Assembly: GCA_963700925.1 (NCBI GenBank)
Contig: OY969553.1
Location: forward strand, 868,001-932,000
Direction: 5' to 3'
Source: CAWJMD01 sp963700925
GTDB lineage: Bacteria; Actinomycetota; Actinomycetes; Actinomycetales; CAWJMD01
Length of the DNA stretch: 64,000 nucleotides
The first letter of the stretch is position 1, and each line of letters begins with the position of its first letter. Shown piece by piece: positions 17,304 to 27,097 of this stretch. Below the pieces are notes generated by a model. That model did not search any database and had not been told where the DNA came from. It saw only the letters and a list, made by a program, of their open reading frames with translations. Both the position numbers and the translations under genes were made by a program.

Positions 17304-18986
17304 TCAGGGCGTGCAGGTGATCTTCTCCTCCGGGATGTACCGGGTCTTGAACGTCTCCGTCTTCTCCACCGATCCCGCCCGGGAGAAGATCCGCTGGACG
17401 GTCACGTCGAAGCCCGACTGGGGCATCTGCGGTACGCAGTCCGGGCCGGACCCGGTGTCGGTGCCCGGAGCCGTGACGTTGGTGCGCGGGCCCTTCGTGG
17501 CCTCGATGTCCCAGACCTTGGTGCTCCAGAACCGCGTGTGCACCTGACCGCCCGACACGTACATCTCGATCAGCACGCCGTACGTGGAGTCGTTGGTGAA
17601 CTTGAGGTCGACGGTCGGGTAGTTGACCGTGGCCTCGCGGCCCTCCGGGTAGCGCGAGATGTAGAACGAGTGCGGCTTGTGCTCCACGTCCTTCAGGCCG
17701 GCGAAGAACATCCCGTTGAACAGGGTTGTCGCGACCTGCGACACGCCCCCGCCGGTGCCCCTGGTGAGCCGCCCGTTCTGGATCACGGGAGCCTCGTTGT
17801 ACCCCTTCGCCGACGTGCGCTCCCCCAGCACCCCGTTGAGGCTGAACGTCTCTCCGGGCAGCAGCAGCGTGCCGTTGACGGTGCGCGCGGCGATCGTGAT
17901 GTTCTCTGTCCGTCCGGAATCCGGGGTCAGGTTGGTCGAGAACTCGGAGATCGCCTCCTTCACGCCCAGTGCCTCCACCTCGGCGGTGGTCACCTCGGGC
18001 TCGGCGACGACCGCCTCGACGGCCGCGGCCCTCTCGTCGGTGCCGATGGCCTCGTGCACGGCCGCCGCAAGGGCGTCGCCGTCGACCGTGACCCCGTTCA
18101 CGGCGGGCACGATGACGGGCTTGCCCTTCTTGAGAGTCACCGTCGCGTCCTTCGGGGTGGTCTGCACCGTGGGGTCGGCAGTGACCAGCGCAGCGACGAC
18201 CTTGTCGGGCACGACGCTCGGCACGAGCTCGCCGTCGGTGGGAGTTGCGGCCAGCGCCGGCGCGAGCTGCGCCGGCTGCAGGACGACGGACAGCTTGCCG
18301 ACGGCGACCGTGACGGGTCCGGCGGTCGCCGGGGTCGCGAACGACGCCATCACCTCGTCGACCTCGGCCTGCTCGATCTCAGGTGGCGTCACGTCGGCGG
18401 GAAGCTCGATCGACCCCGGCACGGCGAGCCAGTCGCGGGCGACGGTCGCGGTCGCGTCCGCAACGTCGACGGCGACGCCCCGCACGGCCGGCGAGACGAC
18501 CGGCGCCCCGTCGGCGAACGTGATCGCTCCGTCGGCCGGCTCGGCGTCGACCTCGTCGGCGAACGCCTGCACGGCAGCCTGCAGCGCCTCGCTGTCGACG
18601 GTGCGGACGGGGGGCACCGCCTCGTCACCGGCGAACTGGCGCCACACGACTCTCGGGTCCCAGCTGAAGCCGATCACCTCGTCGACGGTGGCCGGCACGT
18701 CGACGGCCAGGCCGGCGCTCACGGGGTCCAAGGTCTTCTCGACGCCGTCGACGGTCACGTCGACCGGACGGGCAGCCGCCTCGGCCAGACCCTCCTCCAG
18801 CGCTCTGCTGGCAGCACGCTCTGAGTGCCCGCCGATCTCGACCCCCGCGACGGTCACGCCCGAGGCCACGCGCGTGGACGACCACCAGGCCAGCAGGGTG
18901 TAACCGGCTGTCGCAGCCAGCAGGACCACAACGGGTACCCACACCCGCCGACTCGTACCGGCGGGCCAACGGTTCCGCTTCGCCAC
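17304..18986 (-). CDS. VanW family protein with peptidoglycan-binding-type domains
   Basis: The protein has 560 residues. A single N-terminal hydrophobic segment (residues 14-34) anchors an extracellular chain. Two or three repeats of the PG_binding_4 type follow (ASGVTVAGVEIGGHS, DATVTLKKGKPVIVPAVNG). The C-terminal VanW domain has the hallmarks TVNGTLLLPGETFSLN, GTGGGVSQVATTLFNGMFF and YPTVDLKFTNDSTYGVLI. VanW proteins are found at accessory glycopeptide-resistance loci, but chromosomal copies like this are common and do not imply resistance. A wall-associated role is inference. It converges with the GNAT gene, 23 bp apart. Confidence 0.85.
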   Translation of the reverse strand: MAKRNRWPAGTSRRVWVPVVVLLAATAGYTLLAWWSSTRVASGVTVAGVEIGGHSERAASRALEEGLAEAAARPVDVTVDGVEKTLDPVSAGLAVDVPATVDEVIGFSWDPRVVWRQFAGDEAVPPVRTVDSEALQAAVQAFADEVDAEPADGAITFADGAPVVSPAVRGVAVDVADATATVARDWLAVPGSIELPADVTPPEIEQAEVDEVMASFATPATAGPVTVAVGKLSVVLQPAQLAPALAATPTDGELVPSVVPDKVVAALVTADPTVQTTPKDATVTLKKGKPVIVPAVNGVTVDGDALAAAVHEAIGTDERAAAVEAVVAEPEVTTAEVEALGVKEAISEFSTNLTPDSGRTENITIAARTVNGTLLLPGETFSLNGVLGERTSAKGYNEAPVIQNGRLTRGTGGGVSQVATTLFNGMFFAGLKDVEHKPHSFYISRYPEGREATVNYPTVDLKFTNDSTYGVLIEMYVSGGQVHTRFWSTKVWDIEATKGPRTNVTAPGTDTGSGPDCVPQMPQSGFDVTVQRIFSRAGSVEKTETFKTRYIPEEKITCTP

Positions 18987-19048
18987 TCGACCTCCACGCC
19001 CCCGTCACCCCTGCGCGCCCCCCGGTCGGTGAGGCGGCTGGGGTCATC

Positions 19049-21004
19049 CTACGAGGACGGGTGACCAGGGACGGCGTCGCGCTCGGCGGAGGCCACGTCC
19101 ACGTCCTGCGGCCCTGCCGCCCAGAGGACGTCGGTGATCTCGTGCCCGATCAGCTCGTGCCGCTCGAGCAGGGCGTCACGCAGGGCCACGACCAGGTGGC
19201 GGTTGCGACCCAGCAGCCCACGCACGTACTCCTTCTGGCCGCGCAACAGCTGCTCGACCATCCGGCGGCCCTCGGTGTCGCTGAGCACCCGTCCGACCAG
19301 GTTCTCGGCCGAGAGGGCCGAACCCTGGATCGCCGCGAAGGAGATCAGCGTCTCGCTCATCCCGGCGGCGCCGACCATCTGCGCCGCGACGCCGGTGGCG
19401 TAGTGCAGGTCTCCGCTCGGACCGGTGGACACGTCCCCGAAGAAGAGCTCCTCGGCGACCTGGCCGCCCATCGCGATGCTGATCAGGCCGGTCAGCTCGC
19501 TGCGCGAGCGGGTGTAGACGTCGTCGGCGTCGCCGTGCGCCAGCAGTCCGAGGGCGTTGGCCCGCTTGACGATGGTGAGGATCTCGAGCCGGCGCTGCGG
19601 TGCCACCAGGTAGGCGACGGTCGCGTGGCCGGCCTCGTGAGTGGCGATCAGGCGCTTCTCGTAGTCGGTGTACGCGACGGGCGCGCCGAGCCCGATCTCG
19701 ACCACCAGCCTCGCCTGCTCGAGGTCGCGCCAGCTCATCCCGGGCGCCAGGCGACGCACCGCGTTGACGAGTGCCTCGTCCATCAGGTGCTCGATCATCA
19801 CCGGGCTGTAGCCCTGGGTGACGCCGGCCAGCGCGTCACGTCGCTCCGGGTCGTCGAGCTCCGCCTCGTGCGACTTGCGGTCGAGGAAGTGGTCGACGAG
19901 CTCGCGCCGTCCGGCCTTGTCAGGCAGGTCGAAGGTGAGGCGCCGGTCGAACCGGCCGGGGCGCAGCAGGGCGGGGTCGAGGTTGTCGGCCCGGTTCGTC
20001 GCCGCGATCAGCAGCACGTCGACGGGCTCGTGCCGCGGGCGCGGGATCTGGCGGTGCGCCGGCAGGAACAGGTTCATGCCGTCGGTGACCTTGCCGACGG
20101 TCTTCTGCCAGCCGGTCGGCTCGTCGAACGACTGCATCTGGACGAGCAGCTCGTTCACCACGCCGCCCACGCCCTCGGAGTTGACGTTGCGGTTGACGAC
20201 GACGCCGGCCGAGGCGGCGAACGCCCCTGAGCCGGCCACGACACCCCCGACGGACGGGAGGCCCTCGAGTCCGCCGCAGCAGGCCAGCCCGCTGGACGGA
20301 GCCAGGCCGGTCGGAGCGGGGGTCGCGCTCATGCCGCCACGGACGGTCGCGATGGCGTCGATCTCCTCGATGAAGCCGATGGCGCCGCCCTCCGCTCGGG
20401 CGGCCTTGCGCAGCGCCTTGAAGTAGGCGCGGATCTTGCGGGCCGTGGCGCCGTAGTACATCGACTGGAACGACGTGCCCGACACGAAGAGGAACGGCAC
20501 GCCCGCCTCGGCCGCCATCGCCTTGGCCATGTGCGTCTTGCCGGTGCCCGGCGCGCCCTCGAACAGCAGGCCACGCCTGGGGGTGCCTCCCATGTCGCGG
20601 CGGAACGTCCGTCCGGCGAGGAAGAGGTCGAGCGAGCGGGCCACGTCCTCCTTGATCGGGTCCAGGCCCTTGACGTCGTCCATCCGGACGGAGATCTGCT
20701 CGGGCCGGTAGGTCACGTGCGGCGAGCGTCCCGCGACGAGCGTGGTGCCCAGCAGCACCACGATGAGAACGCCGAAGAAGGCGCCGGCCATCAGGTACAT
20801 GGGGTCGATCGCTGGCAGCGCCGGCATGCCGGCCGGGTCACCGGTCAGCAGCCGGAACCACAGGTACAGCGCGAGCGGCGACATCAGGAGCGCCACCTTC
20901 AGCAGGCGGCGCTGGCGGGTGCGCTCTCGCGAACGTCCCACGTCGGCGCTGTCGCGGACCAGGAGTGACTTGGGTCGGGCGGGGCCGAGGGCCGATGGCG
21001 CCAC
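19049..21004 (-). CDS. FtsH-like membrane AAA+ zinc metalloprotease, divergent
   Basis: The 651-residue protein has two N-terminal hydrophobic segments (about 37-52 and 70-90), an AAA+ module and an M41 peptidase. Walker A is GAPGTGKT (150-157), the arginine region is LLRPGRFDR, and the zinc site HEAGH is at 456-460 with AEELFFGDVSTG further on. Two features differ from canonical FtsH. Walker B reads FIEEID instead of FIDEID, and there are two insertions: a Gly/Ser/Ala-rich one of about 45 residues after Walker B and one of about 30 before the LLIAATNR sensor. The GTG at 21004 is chosen because GAGGAG lies 6 bases upstream; an in-frame ATG at 21079 lacks support. Likely a second, specialised FtsH-type protease. 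Confidence 0.85.
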   Translation of the reverse strand: MAPSALGPARPKSLLVRDSADVGRSRERTRQRRLLKVALLMSPLALYLWFRLLTGDPAGMPALPAIDPMYLMAGAFFGVLIVVLLGTTLVAGRSPHVTYRPEQISVRMDDVKGLDPIKEDVARSLDLFLAGRTFRRDMGGTPRRGLLFEGAPGTGKTHMAKAMAAEAGVPFLFVSGTSFQSMYYGATARKIRAYFKALRKAARAEGGAIGFIEEIDAIATVRGGMSATPAPTGLAPSSGLACCGGLEGLPSVGGVVAGSGAFAASAGVVVNRNVNSEGVGGVVNELLVQMQSFDEPTGWQKTVGKVTDGMNLFLPAHRQIPRPRHEPVDVLLIAATNRADNLDPALLRPGRFDRRLTFDLPDKAGRRELVDHFLDRKSHEAELDDPERRDALAGVTQGYSPVMIEHLMDEALVNAVRRLAPGMSWRDLEQARLVVEIGLGAPVAYTDYEKRLIATHEAGHATVAYLVAPQRRLEILTIVKRANALGLLAHGDADDVYTRSRSELTGLISIAMGGQVAEELFFGDVSTGPSGDLHYATGVAAQMVGAAGMSETLISFAAIQGSALSAENLVGRVLSDTEGRRMVEQLLRGQKEYVRGLLGRNRHLVVALRDALLERHELIGHEITDVLWAAGPQDVDVASAERDAVPGHPSS

Positions 21005-21231
21005 GGTGGTCTCCTCTGGTCGCGCTCCGGTGGTTCTGACACCCCCATGAGACCGCCGCGAGGGGCTGTCCGGAACCAACCAGCGATGCCGTCACCCCGC
21101 GCACAGCGCCGCTCACCCGATCAGGCCTGCCCTGCGGACCCCCCGCCACCCCGGACGGCCCAGGCATATCGGACATGTGCACCGGCCGCTCACGCTGTGT
21201 CAGCGGCGGCTCTGCCGGCGTGGGAGCCGGG

Positions 21232-21735
21232 TCAGCGGTCGCCCAGCACCCGGTAGCGGCCCTGGTGGTAGACGAGAGGCGCTTCGGGCACGTCGGCGGT
21301 CTCGATGCCGACGACCTCGCCGAGCACGAGCCGGTGGTCCCCGGCGGGGTACAGGGCGGCGGTGCGGCACTCCAGGGTGGCCAGGGCACCGTCGACGAGC
21401 GCCACCCCGGTCTGCTGCCCCCGATGGTTCGGCACCCGGTCGAGCTGCCCGATCAGCGGGCGACCAGGCGAGGCCAGCCACTCCGCAGTGTCACGCGCGC
21501 TGCCGGGCAGCACGCTGACGCCCCACACGCCCGACCCCATCACGGCTTCGAGGAAGCGCGTGTCCTCGGCCACCGACACGACCACGAGCAGAGGGTCGAG
21601 CGAGACCGAGGCGAACGCGTTCGCCGTCATGGCGTGGTCGCGACCATCGAGCAGGCTGGTGATGGCGCACACGCCGGTCGCGAATCGGCCGACCGCGCGG
21701 CGGAACGCCTCGTCGACGGGGATCGCCGCTGTCAC
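21232..21735 (-). CDS. Flavin reductase domain protein
   Basis: The 167-residue FMN-binding split-barrel protein is of the HpaC/flavin reductase family. Family features are FRRAVGRFATGVCAIT at the N-terminus, DHAMTANAFASVSLDPLL (FMN phosphate region) and FLEAVMGSGVWGVSVL. Such proteins supply reduced flavin to two-component monooxygenases or act as general NAD(P)H:FMN reductases; no partner monooxygenase is nearby. The GTG at 21735 overlaps the mshB stop by 4 bp, so it is probably translated from the mshB transcript. A much longer in-frame ORF upstream is a shadow of mshB. Confidence 0.88.
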   Translation of the reverse strand: MTAAIPVDEAFRRAVGRFATGVCAITSLLDGRDHAMTANAFASVSLDPLLVVVSVAEDTRFLEAVMGSGVWGVSVLPGSARDTAEWLASPGRPLIGQLDRVPNHRGQQTGVALVDGALATLECRTAALYPAGDHRLVLGEVVGIETADVPEAPLVYHQGRYRVLGDR

Positions 21736-23168
21736 AGGGCCCCCGGCGTTCCGGCTCCGCGGCGCGAGGCACGCGACCAGATTCGGGGGACGACGACACC
21801 CCACAGCACGATCCCCACCGCCGAGGCCACCGTGTACGCGAGGCCGTAGGCATCCGTCGTCATGAGCACGTCGTTGCCCGGGCCGCGCACGCCGCCCGCC
21901 ATCACGGCAGCCGCCCAGCCCACGACCAGAGCGAGCAGCGGCAGCCTGCTTCGGCGCGAGGCCAGCCCGACGCACAGAGACAGAGCCGCCAGGAACGCGA
22001 CCGTGACGACCAGCCCGAACGGGAAGCGCAGGCTGCCCATCAACCAGGGCACGTGGTGCCACACCACCCCGCTCAGCCCGGCGAGGCCGCCGGCCACCAG
22101 GGCTGACACCACGCCGAGCGCGAGAAGCGGTGGCGAGGTCCGGGCGGCGGTCCGCGGGCCGCCGGTGTGTCCCGCTGCCGGCCCGGGCGCGAGCAGCGCG
22201 GCCTGCCGGTGGTCGCCTGCGGCCCCGGCGAACAGGTCGTCCTCGCGAAGTGCACCCACGGCGGTGTCGGGTCGTCCCACGGCCAGACGGAAGAACTCGG
22301 TGGCCGAAAGGGGCTGCCACACCTCGTTGCTCAGCGCGAAGGCGGTCTCGTCGGGAGCGACGACGACCTGTGTGGCATGCGCCCGCAGGGCGGCAGCCTT
22401 GGTGGGCCGGTACACCTCCGCGTCGACGCGGCAGGTGACCTCCTCGTCCGGCACGAGCATGGTCATCGGCGATGCCTGCTGGTCGCGCACCACGAAGCCC
22501 CGGTCGGCCAGGGCCCGGACTGCGCGGGTATGGATCGACCGGGGTGCGACCACCCAGTACAACTTCGCCACCTGCCACGGCAGGTTGCCGTGCCGTCCGG
22601 GCAGCTCGAGGCCCTTGTCGGCGGCCAGCTCGACCGCGCGCATCGTCACGTCGTGGGCCCGAACGTGGTCGGGGTGGCCGTAGCCACCGCCGGGTTCGTA
22701 CGTGACGACCACCTGCGGTCGCACGTCGCGAAGCACCCTGGCCAGGTGGGTGGCGGCCTCGTCCACGGGAACCGCAGCGAAGGCGTTGGGCGGCATGTCG
22801 GGTGGCGCGACCGCGAGACCCTCACTGCCCCAGACCATCCCAGAGTCGACGTACATCACCGGTCGCCCGTCCGCGCCCGTCGCGTCTTGCCCGAGGAAGC
22901 GGTGGTCGCTCACACCGAGCGCAGCCATCGCGCTTGCGAGCTCACCGGTTCGGTGGGCAGCGAGCGCCGGCCCGTCGCCGGCCAGGTGCGCCAGCTCGGC
23001 ACCGATCACCTCCCCGCGCTCGCCCCGCGTGCAGGTGACGAGGGTGACGGCAGCACCCTCGGCGGCGTACCTGGCCATGGTCGCGCCCGTGGTGATGGTC
23101 TCGTCGTCGGGGTGGGCGTGCACCAGGAGCAGGCGACGGTCGGCCGGATGCGTACTCGGGTCGGTCAC
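21732..23168 (-). CDS. mshB: MshB mycothiol deacetylase fused to a four-helix membrane domain
   Basis: The 478-residue protein begins with a zinc deacetylase of the LmbE/PIG-L family. The metal site is VHAHPDDE (residue 16 onward) with GHPDHVRAHD later. MshB removes acetyl from GlcNAc-inositol in the synthesis of mycothiol, the main thiol of actinobacteria. After residue 345, four hydrophobic segments follow (LLALGVVSALVAGGLAG, FGLVVTVAFLAALSLC, LPLLALVVGWAAAVMAG, YTVASAVGIVLWGVVV). This part resembles the small membrane protein (DUF6113 type) that, from memory, is often encoded next to mshB; here the two are one reading frame. TypA lies upstream and flavin reductase downstream. Confidence 0.85.
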   Translation of the reverse strand: MTDPSTHPADRRLLLVHAHPDDETITTGATMARYAAEGAAVTLVTCTRGERGEVIGAELAHLAGDGPALAAHRTGELASAMAALGVSDHRFLGQDATGADGRPVMYVDSGMVWGSEGLAVAPPDMPPNAFAAVPVDEAATHLARVLRDVRPQVVVTYEPGGGYGHPDHVRAHDVTMRAVELAADKGLELPGRHGNLPWQVAKLYWVVAPRSIHTRAVRALADRGFVVRDQQASPMTMLVPDEEVTCRVDAEVYRPTKAAALRAHATQVVVAPDETAFALSNEVWQPLSATEFFRLAVGRPDTAVGALREDDLFAGAAGDHRQAALLAPGPAAGHTGGPRTAARTSPPLLALGVVSALVAGGLAGLSGVVWHHVPWLMGSLRFPFGLVVTVAFLAALSLCVGLASRRSRLPLLALVVGWAAAVMAGGVRGPGNDVLMTTDAYGLAYTVASAVGIVLWGVVVPRIWSRASRRGAGTPGAL

Positions 23169-23190
23169 GGAGGCTGCCTCGGTTGACGTC

Positions 23191-25059
<1,869 letters not shown>

Positions 25060-25157
25060 GAAGGAGCGCTCGTTCCGGTCGAGGGTGTGTCACCTCATGG
25101 TAGGCGCGTGAACCCGTCGGGCCGACCAGCACGCAGGCTGGAACTCCGACGTCCGCT

Positions 25158-25218
25158 CGATCGAGTGTTGAGAAGTCGGGCCATGCCGAGACCGCATGGC
25201 CCGACTTCTCGACATTGG
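25158..25218 (+). repeat. 61-bp REP-like palindromic element, left copy
   Basis: The core is a 20-bp inverted repeat, 25167-25186 against 25194-25213, with one T/G mismatch and a 7-base loop. The arm contains GAGAAGTCGGGCCATGC. It starts with CGATCGAGTG at the outer edge. It lies 19 bp beyond the stop codon of the DUF559 gene and 99 bp upstream of typA. The lack of a T-run on either strand argues against a simple intrinsic terminator. A copy with 50 of 61 matching bases lies on the other side of the gene in inverted orientation. Confidence 0.75.
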
Positions 25219-25237
25219 CTGTGCTTCCAGCGCGGGA

Positions 25238-26155
25238 CTACCACCGAAGGCCGGCGCGGACGAGGCGGCGCTCGACCCGCCGAACGATCGTTCCGGGCCG
25301 GTGGCGCAGGTCGTCGGCGGTCACGACCACCAGCGTCCAGCCGTGGTCTTCGAGAACCTCTCTGCGGGCGATGTCGTCGCGCCACTGCCTGCGGTCGGTG
25401 CGGTGCGTGTCGCCGTCGTACTCCAGCGCCACCTTGGCGTCCATCCAGCACAGGTCGGGACGTGCGAGCCATGCCGTTCCGTCGTCGCCGAAGATGTCTT
25501 TGCCGCACTCGGGCTCAGGGATGCCGGCGCGCAGCAGGAGGAGTCGAGCGCGCGTCTCCTGCGGTGAGTCCACCCGCTCGCGCACCAGCGGCAGGGCGGC
25601 CCGCATCGCCGCGACCCCCCGCCGTCCGGCCGAGGCCGCTGTCACCTCGCGCAGCCGGACCAGCCCGTTCCGACGCCGGGCGACGGCGTCCCCGAGGACC
25701 ACGAGGTCGTCCAGCTGCATCGTGGCCTCGCCGGCGAGGTGCGCCCAGATCTGCGCGCTCGACACGACGCGCAGGGTGCCTGGTCGTGGGCGCCCGCTGA
25801 CCCGCACGCCTCCAACCGCCACTCTGATCCCGTTGATCTGCGGCCTCGACGTTCCCGGAGGGACGCGCACGACGACGGGCGCCGCAGGCTCGAGCCCGCG
25901 GGGGATCGGGAGCTCTCGCAACGCCGCGGCCGTTGCGCCGTCGAAGGCCGCATCGCCTGGGAGCAGGAGCGACGCCGCGAGGCACCGCAGCGCGAGCGTG
26001 TCGGGCAGATCGGCGGGTACGCGGACGCCGCGGAACGGCGTGCGAACGGCACCGCCACGGAGGACGTCCGGGCTGACGCCGAGGGCACGCGCCTCCTTCA
26101 CCGTGAAGGGACGAGAGGCGAGGGACGAAGGGAGGGCGACTCGCGGTGAGGGCAT
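25238..26155 (-). CDS. DUF559 (Vsr-fold) endonuclease-like protein with N-terminal winged-helix-like region
   Basis: The protein has 305 residues. The C-terminal 100 form a DUF559 domain with a PD-(D/E)xK/Vsr-type core: RPDLCWMDAKVALEYDGDTH, then DIARREVLEDHGWTLVVVT. The N-terminal part (SLASRPFTVKEARALGVS) looks like the winged-helix region often labelled AbiEi antitoxin-like. No toxin partner gene is present. Such genes are abundant as scattered paralogues in several actinobacterial genera (from memory). The gene is enclosed by two inverted copies of a 61-bp palindromic element, making a 1148-bp unit between typA and a Nudix gene. ATG 26155 is preferred over 26185. The biochemical role is not known. 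Confidence 0.8.
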   Translation of the reverse strand: MPSPRVALPSSLASRPFTVKEARALGVSPDVLRGGAVRTPFRGVRVPADLPDTLALRCLAASLLLPGDAAFDGATAAALRELPIPRGLEPAAPVVVRVPPGTSRPQINGIRVAVGGVRVSGRPRPGTLRVVSSAQIWAHLAGEATMQLDDLVVLGDAVARRRNGLVRLREVTAASAGRRGVAAMRAALPLVRERVDSPQETRARLLLLRAGIPEPECGKDIFGDDGTAWLARPDLCWMDAKVALEYDGDTHRTDRRQWRDDIARREVLEDHGWTLVVVTADDLRHRPGTIVRRVERRLVRAGLRW

Positions 26156-26244
26156 GCGGGGAGCCTCGCGGCATCCCGCTCCCACTGACGCCGATGCGGC
26201 GCACCTGTGGACAAACGTGGCCCGCCGGCACCCTGGGTACGGCG

Positions 26245-26305
26245 CCAGTGTTGAGAAAGCGGTCCATGCGGCCTCGCGATCGCCCGGCTTCTCAGCACTC
26301 GATCG
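26245..26305 (-). repeat. 61-bp REP-like palindromic element, right copy (inverted)
   Basis: Read on the minus strand this aligns without gaps to the left copy at 50 of 61 positions, including the outer CGATCGAGTG and the GAGAAG and CCGCATGG blocks. Its own palindrome is less perfect: GTGTTGAGAAAGCGG pairs with CCGGCTTCTCAGCAC with three mismatches. It lies 89 bp upstream of the DUF559 start, where it could overlap that gene's promoter, and 12 bp beyond the stop of the Nudix gene. Confidence 0.7.
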
Positions 26306-26317
26306 GACGGGCGGCCG

Positions 26318-26749
26318 TCACACGCCGCCGCGCGCCGCCGAGGTCAGGGCAGCCACCACGGGGAGGTCGCCGTCGAGCCAGTCGACCTCGTGCCACCGGC
26401 CGGCCGTCAGCCACCGGAGCTCGTCGTGGTCCTGCAGCGGCGTCGGCACCCCGGCGGAGACCCGCGCCCACCAGACGGCGATCACCAGTCCCGGTCCTAG
26501 GGGCCACCAGCCATCCGAGCCACCCGCCAGCCGCGCCCCGAGCTCCACCCGCACGCCGAGCTCCTCGTCCAGCTCGCGGTGCAGGGCCTCCTCGGGCGTC
26601 TCGCCAGGGTCGACCTTGCCGCCGGGCAGCTCCCACCGTCCGGCCAGGTGCGGCGGCCCGCTGCGCCGCGCAGCCAGCAGCCGGGTCGGGGCCGTCAGGT
26701 CGTCGACGACCGCGGCACCCACCACCCGCACGGTCTGCACAGCGGTCAC
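26318..26749 (-). CDS. Nudix hydrolase (MutT-like)
   Basis: The 143-residue hydrolase of nucleoside diphosphate-linked substrates has a complete Nudix box, GGKVDPGETPEEALHRELDEELGV, at residues 43-66 (pattern Gx5Ex7REuxEExGu). The preceding GRWELPGG and the basic first strand (RLLAARRSGPP) fit MutT-type enzymes that clean 8-oxo-dGTP or related nucleotides, but the substrate cannot be fixed from sequence. The GTG start at 26749 is divergent from the pterin dehydratase gene, 26 bp away. Confidence 0.88.
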   Translation of the reverse strand: MTAVQTVRVVGAAVVDDLTAPTRLLAARRSGPPHLAGRWELPGGKVDPGETPEEALHRELDEELGVRVELGARLAGGSDGWWPLGPGLVIAVWWARVSAGVPTPLQDHDELRWLTAGRWHEVDWLDGDLPVVAALTSAARGGV

Positions 26750-26763
26750 CCTGCCACGGGCCC

Positions 26764-26769
26764 TAGTGT
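26764..26769 (+). promoter_or_regulatory. Putative -10 box of leaderless pterin dehydratase mRNA
   Basis: TAGTGT matches TANNNT and ends 6 bases before the ATG at 26776, placing the transcription start at the start codon. This is the same spacing as at dapD and hemolysin III. Confidence 0.45.
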
Positions 26770-26775
26770 CGGAGC

Positions 26776-27096
26776 ATGAGCCGACTCCTGGACGTGGACG
26801 AGATCACCCGCCAGCTCGAGGACCTCCCAGGCTGGCACCTGCTCGACCGCACCCTGTCAGCGCGCTACGACGCTCCCGACTTCCTCGCGGCGATCCGCCT
26901 CGTGGACGACGTGGCGCTGGCCGCCGAGGAGATGGACCACCACCCCGACATCGACATCCGTTGGAAACGTGTGCGTTTCGAACTGTCGACCCACTCCGAG
27001 GGAGGCGTGACCCAGCTCGACGTCGAACTGGCTCACCGGATCGCCGACCTGGCGAACGCGGCGGGCGCGAGCGTGATGGATGACCCGAAAGACTAG
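26776..27096 (+). CDS. 4a-hydroxytetrahydrobiopterin dehydratase
   Basis: This 106-residue pterin-4a-carbinolamine dehydratase (PhhB/PCD family) carries the catalytic signature EMDHHPDIDIRWKRVRFELSTH followed by GGVTQLDVELAHRI. It dehydrates the carbinolamine formed by pterin-dependent hydroxylases. No such hydroxylase is in the window, so a role in molybdopterin or general pterin handling is possible but speculative. It converges with the oppF-like gene; the two stop codons are one base apart, with no space for a terminator. Confidence 0.92.
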   Translation: MSRLLDVDEITRQLEDLPGWHLLDRTLSARYDAPDFLAAIRLVDDVALAAEEMDHHPDIDIRWKRVRFELSTHSEGGVTQLDVELAHRIADLANAAGASVMDDPKD

Positions 27097-27097
27097 G

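Noticed and set aside
17304..18986. Vancomycin resistance determinant
   Set aside because: VanW-type proteins are accessory and widespread; no vanHAX-type genes are nearby.
21005..21231. Possible RNA gene in the 227-bp gap upstream of the FtsH-like gene
   Set aside because: Only weak GC-rich stems and a single TATGCC-like box; not enough to call a feature.
25238..26155. Type IV toxin-antitoxin antitoxin
   Set aside because: Only a faint AbiEi-like N-terminal resemblance and no neighbouring AbiEii-type toxin.
25158..26305. Conventional insertion sequence
   Set aside because: No transposase and no target-site duplication at the outer edges; treated instead as a DUF559-REP-like unit.
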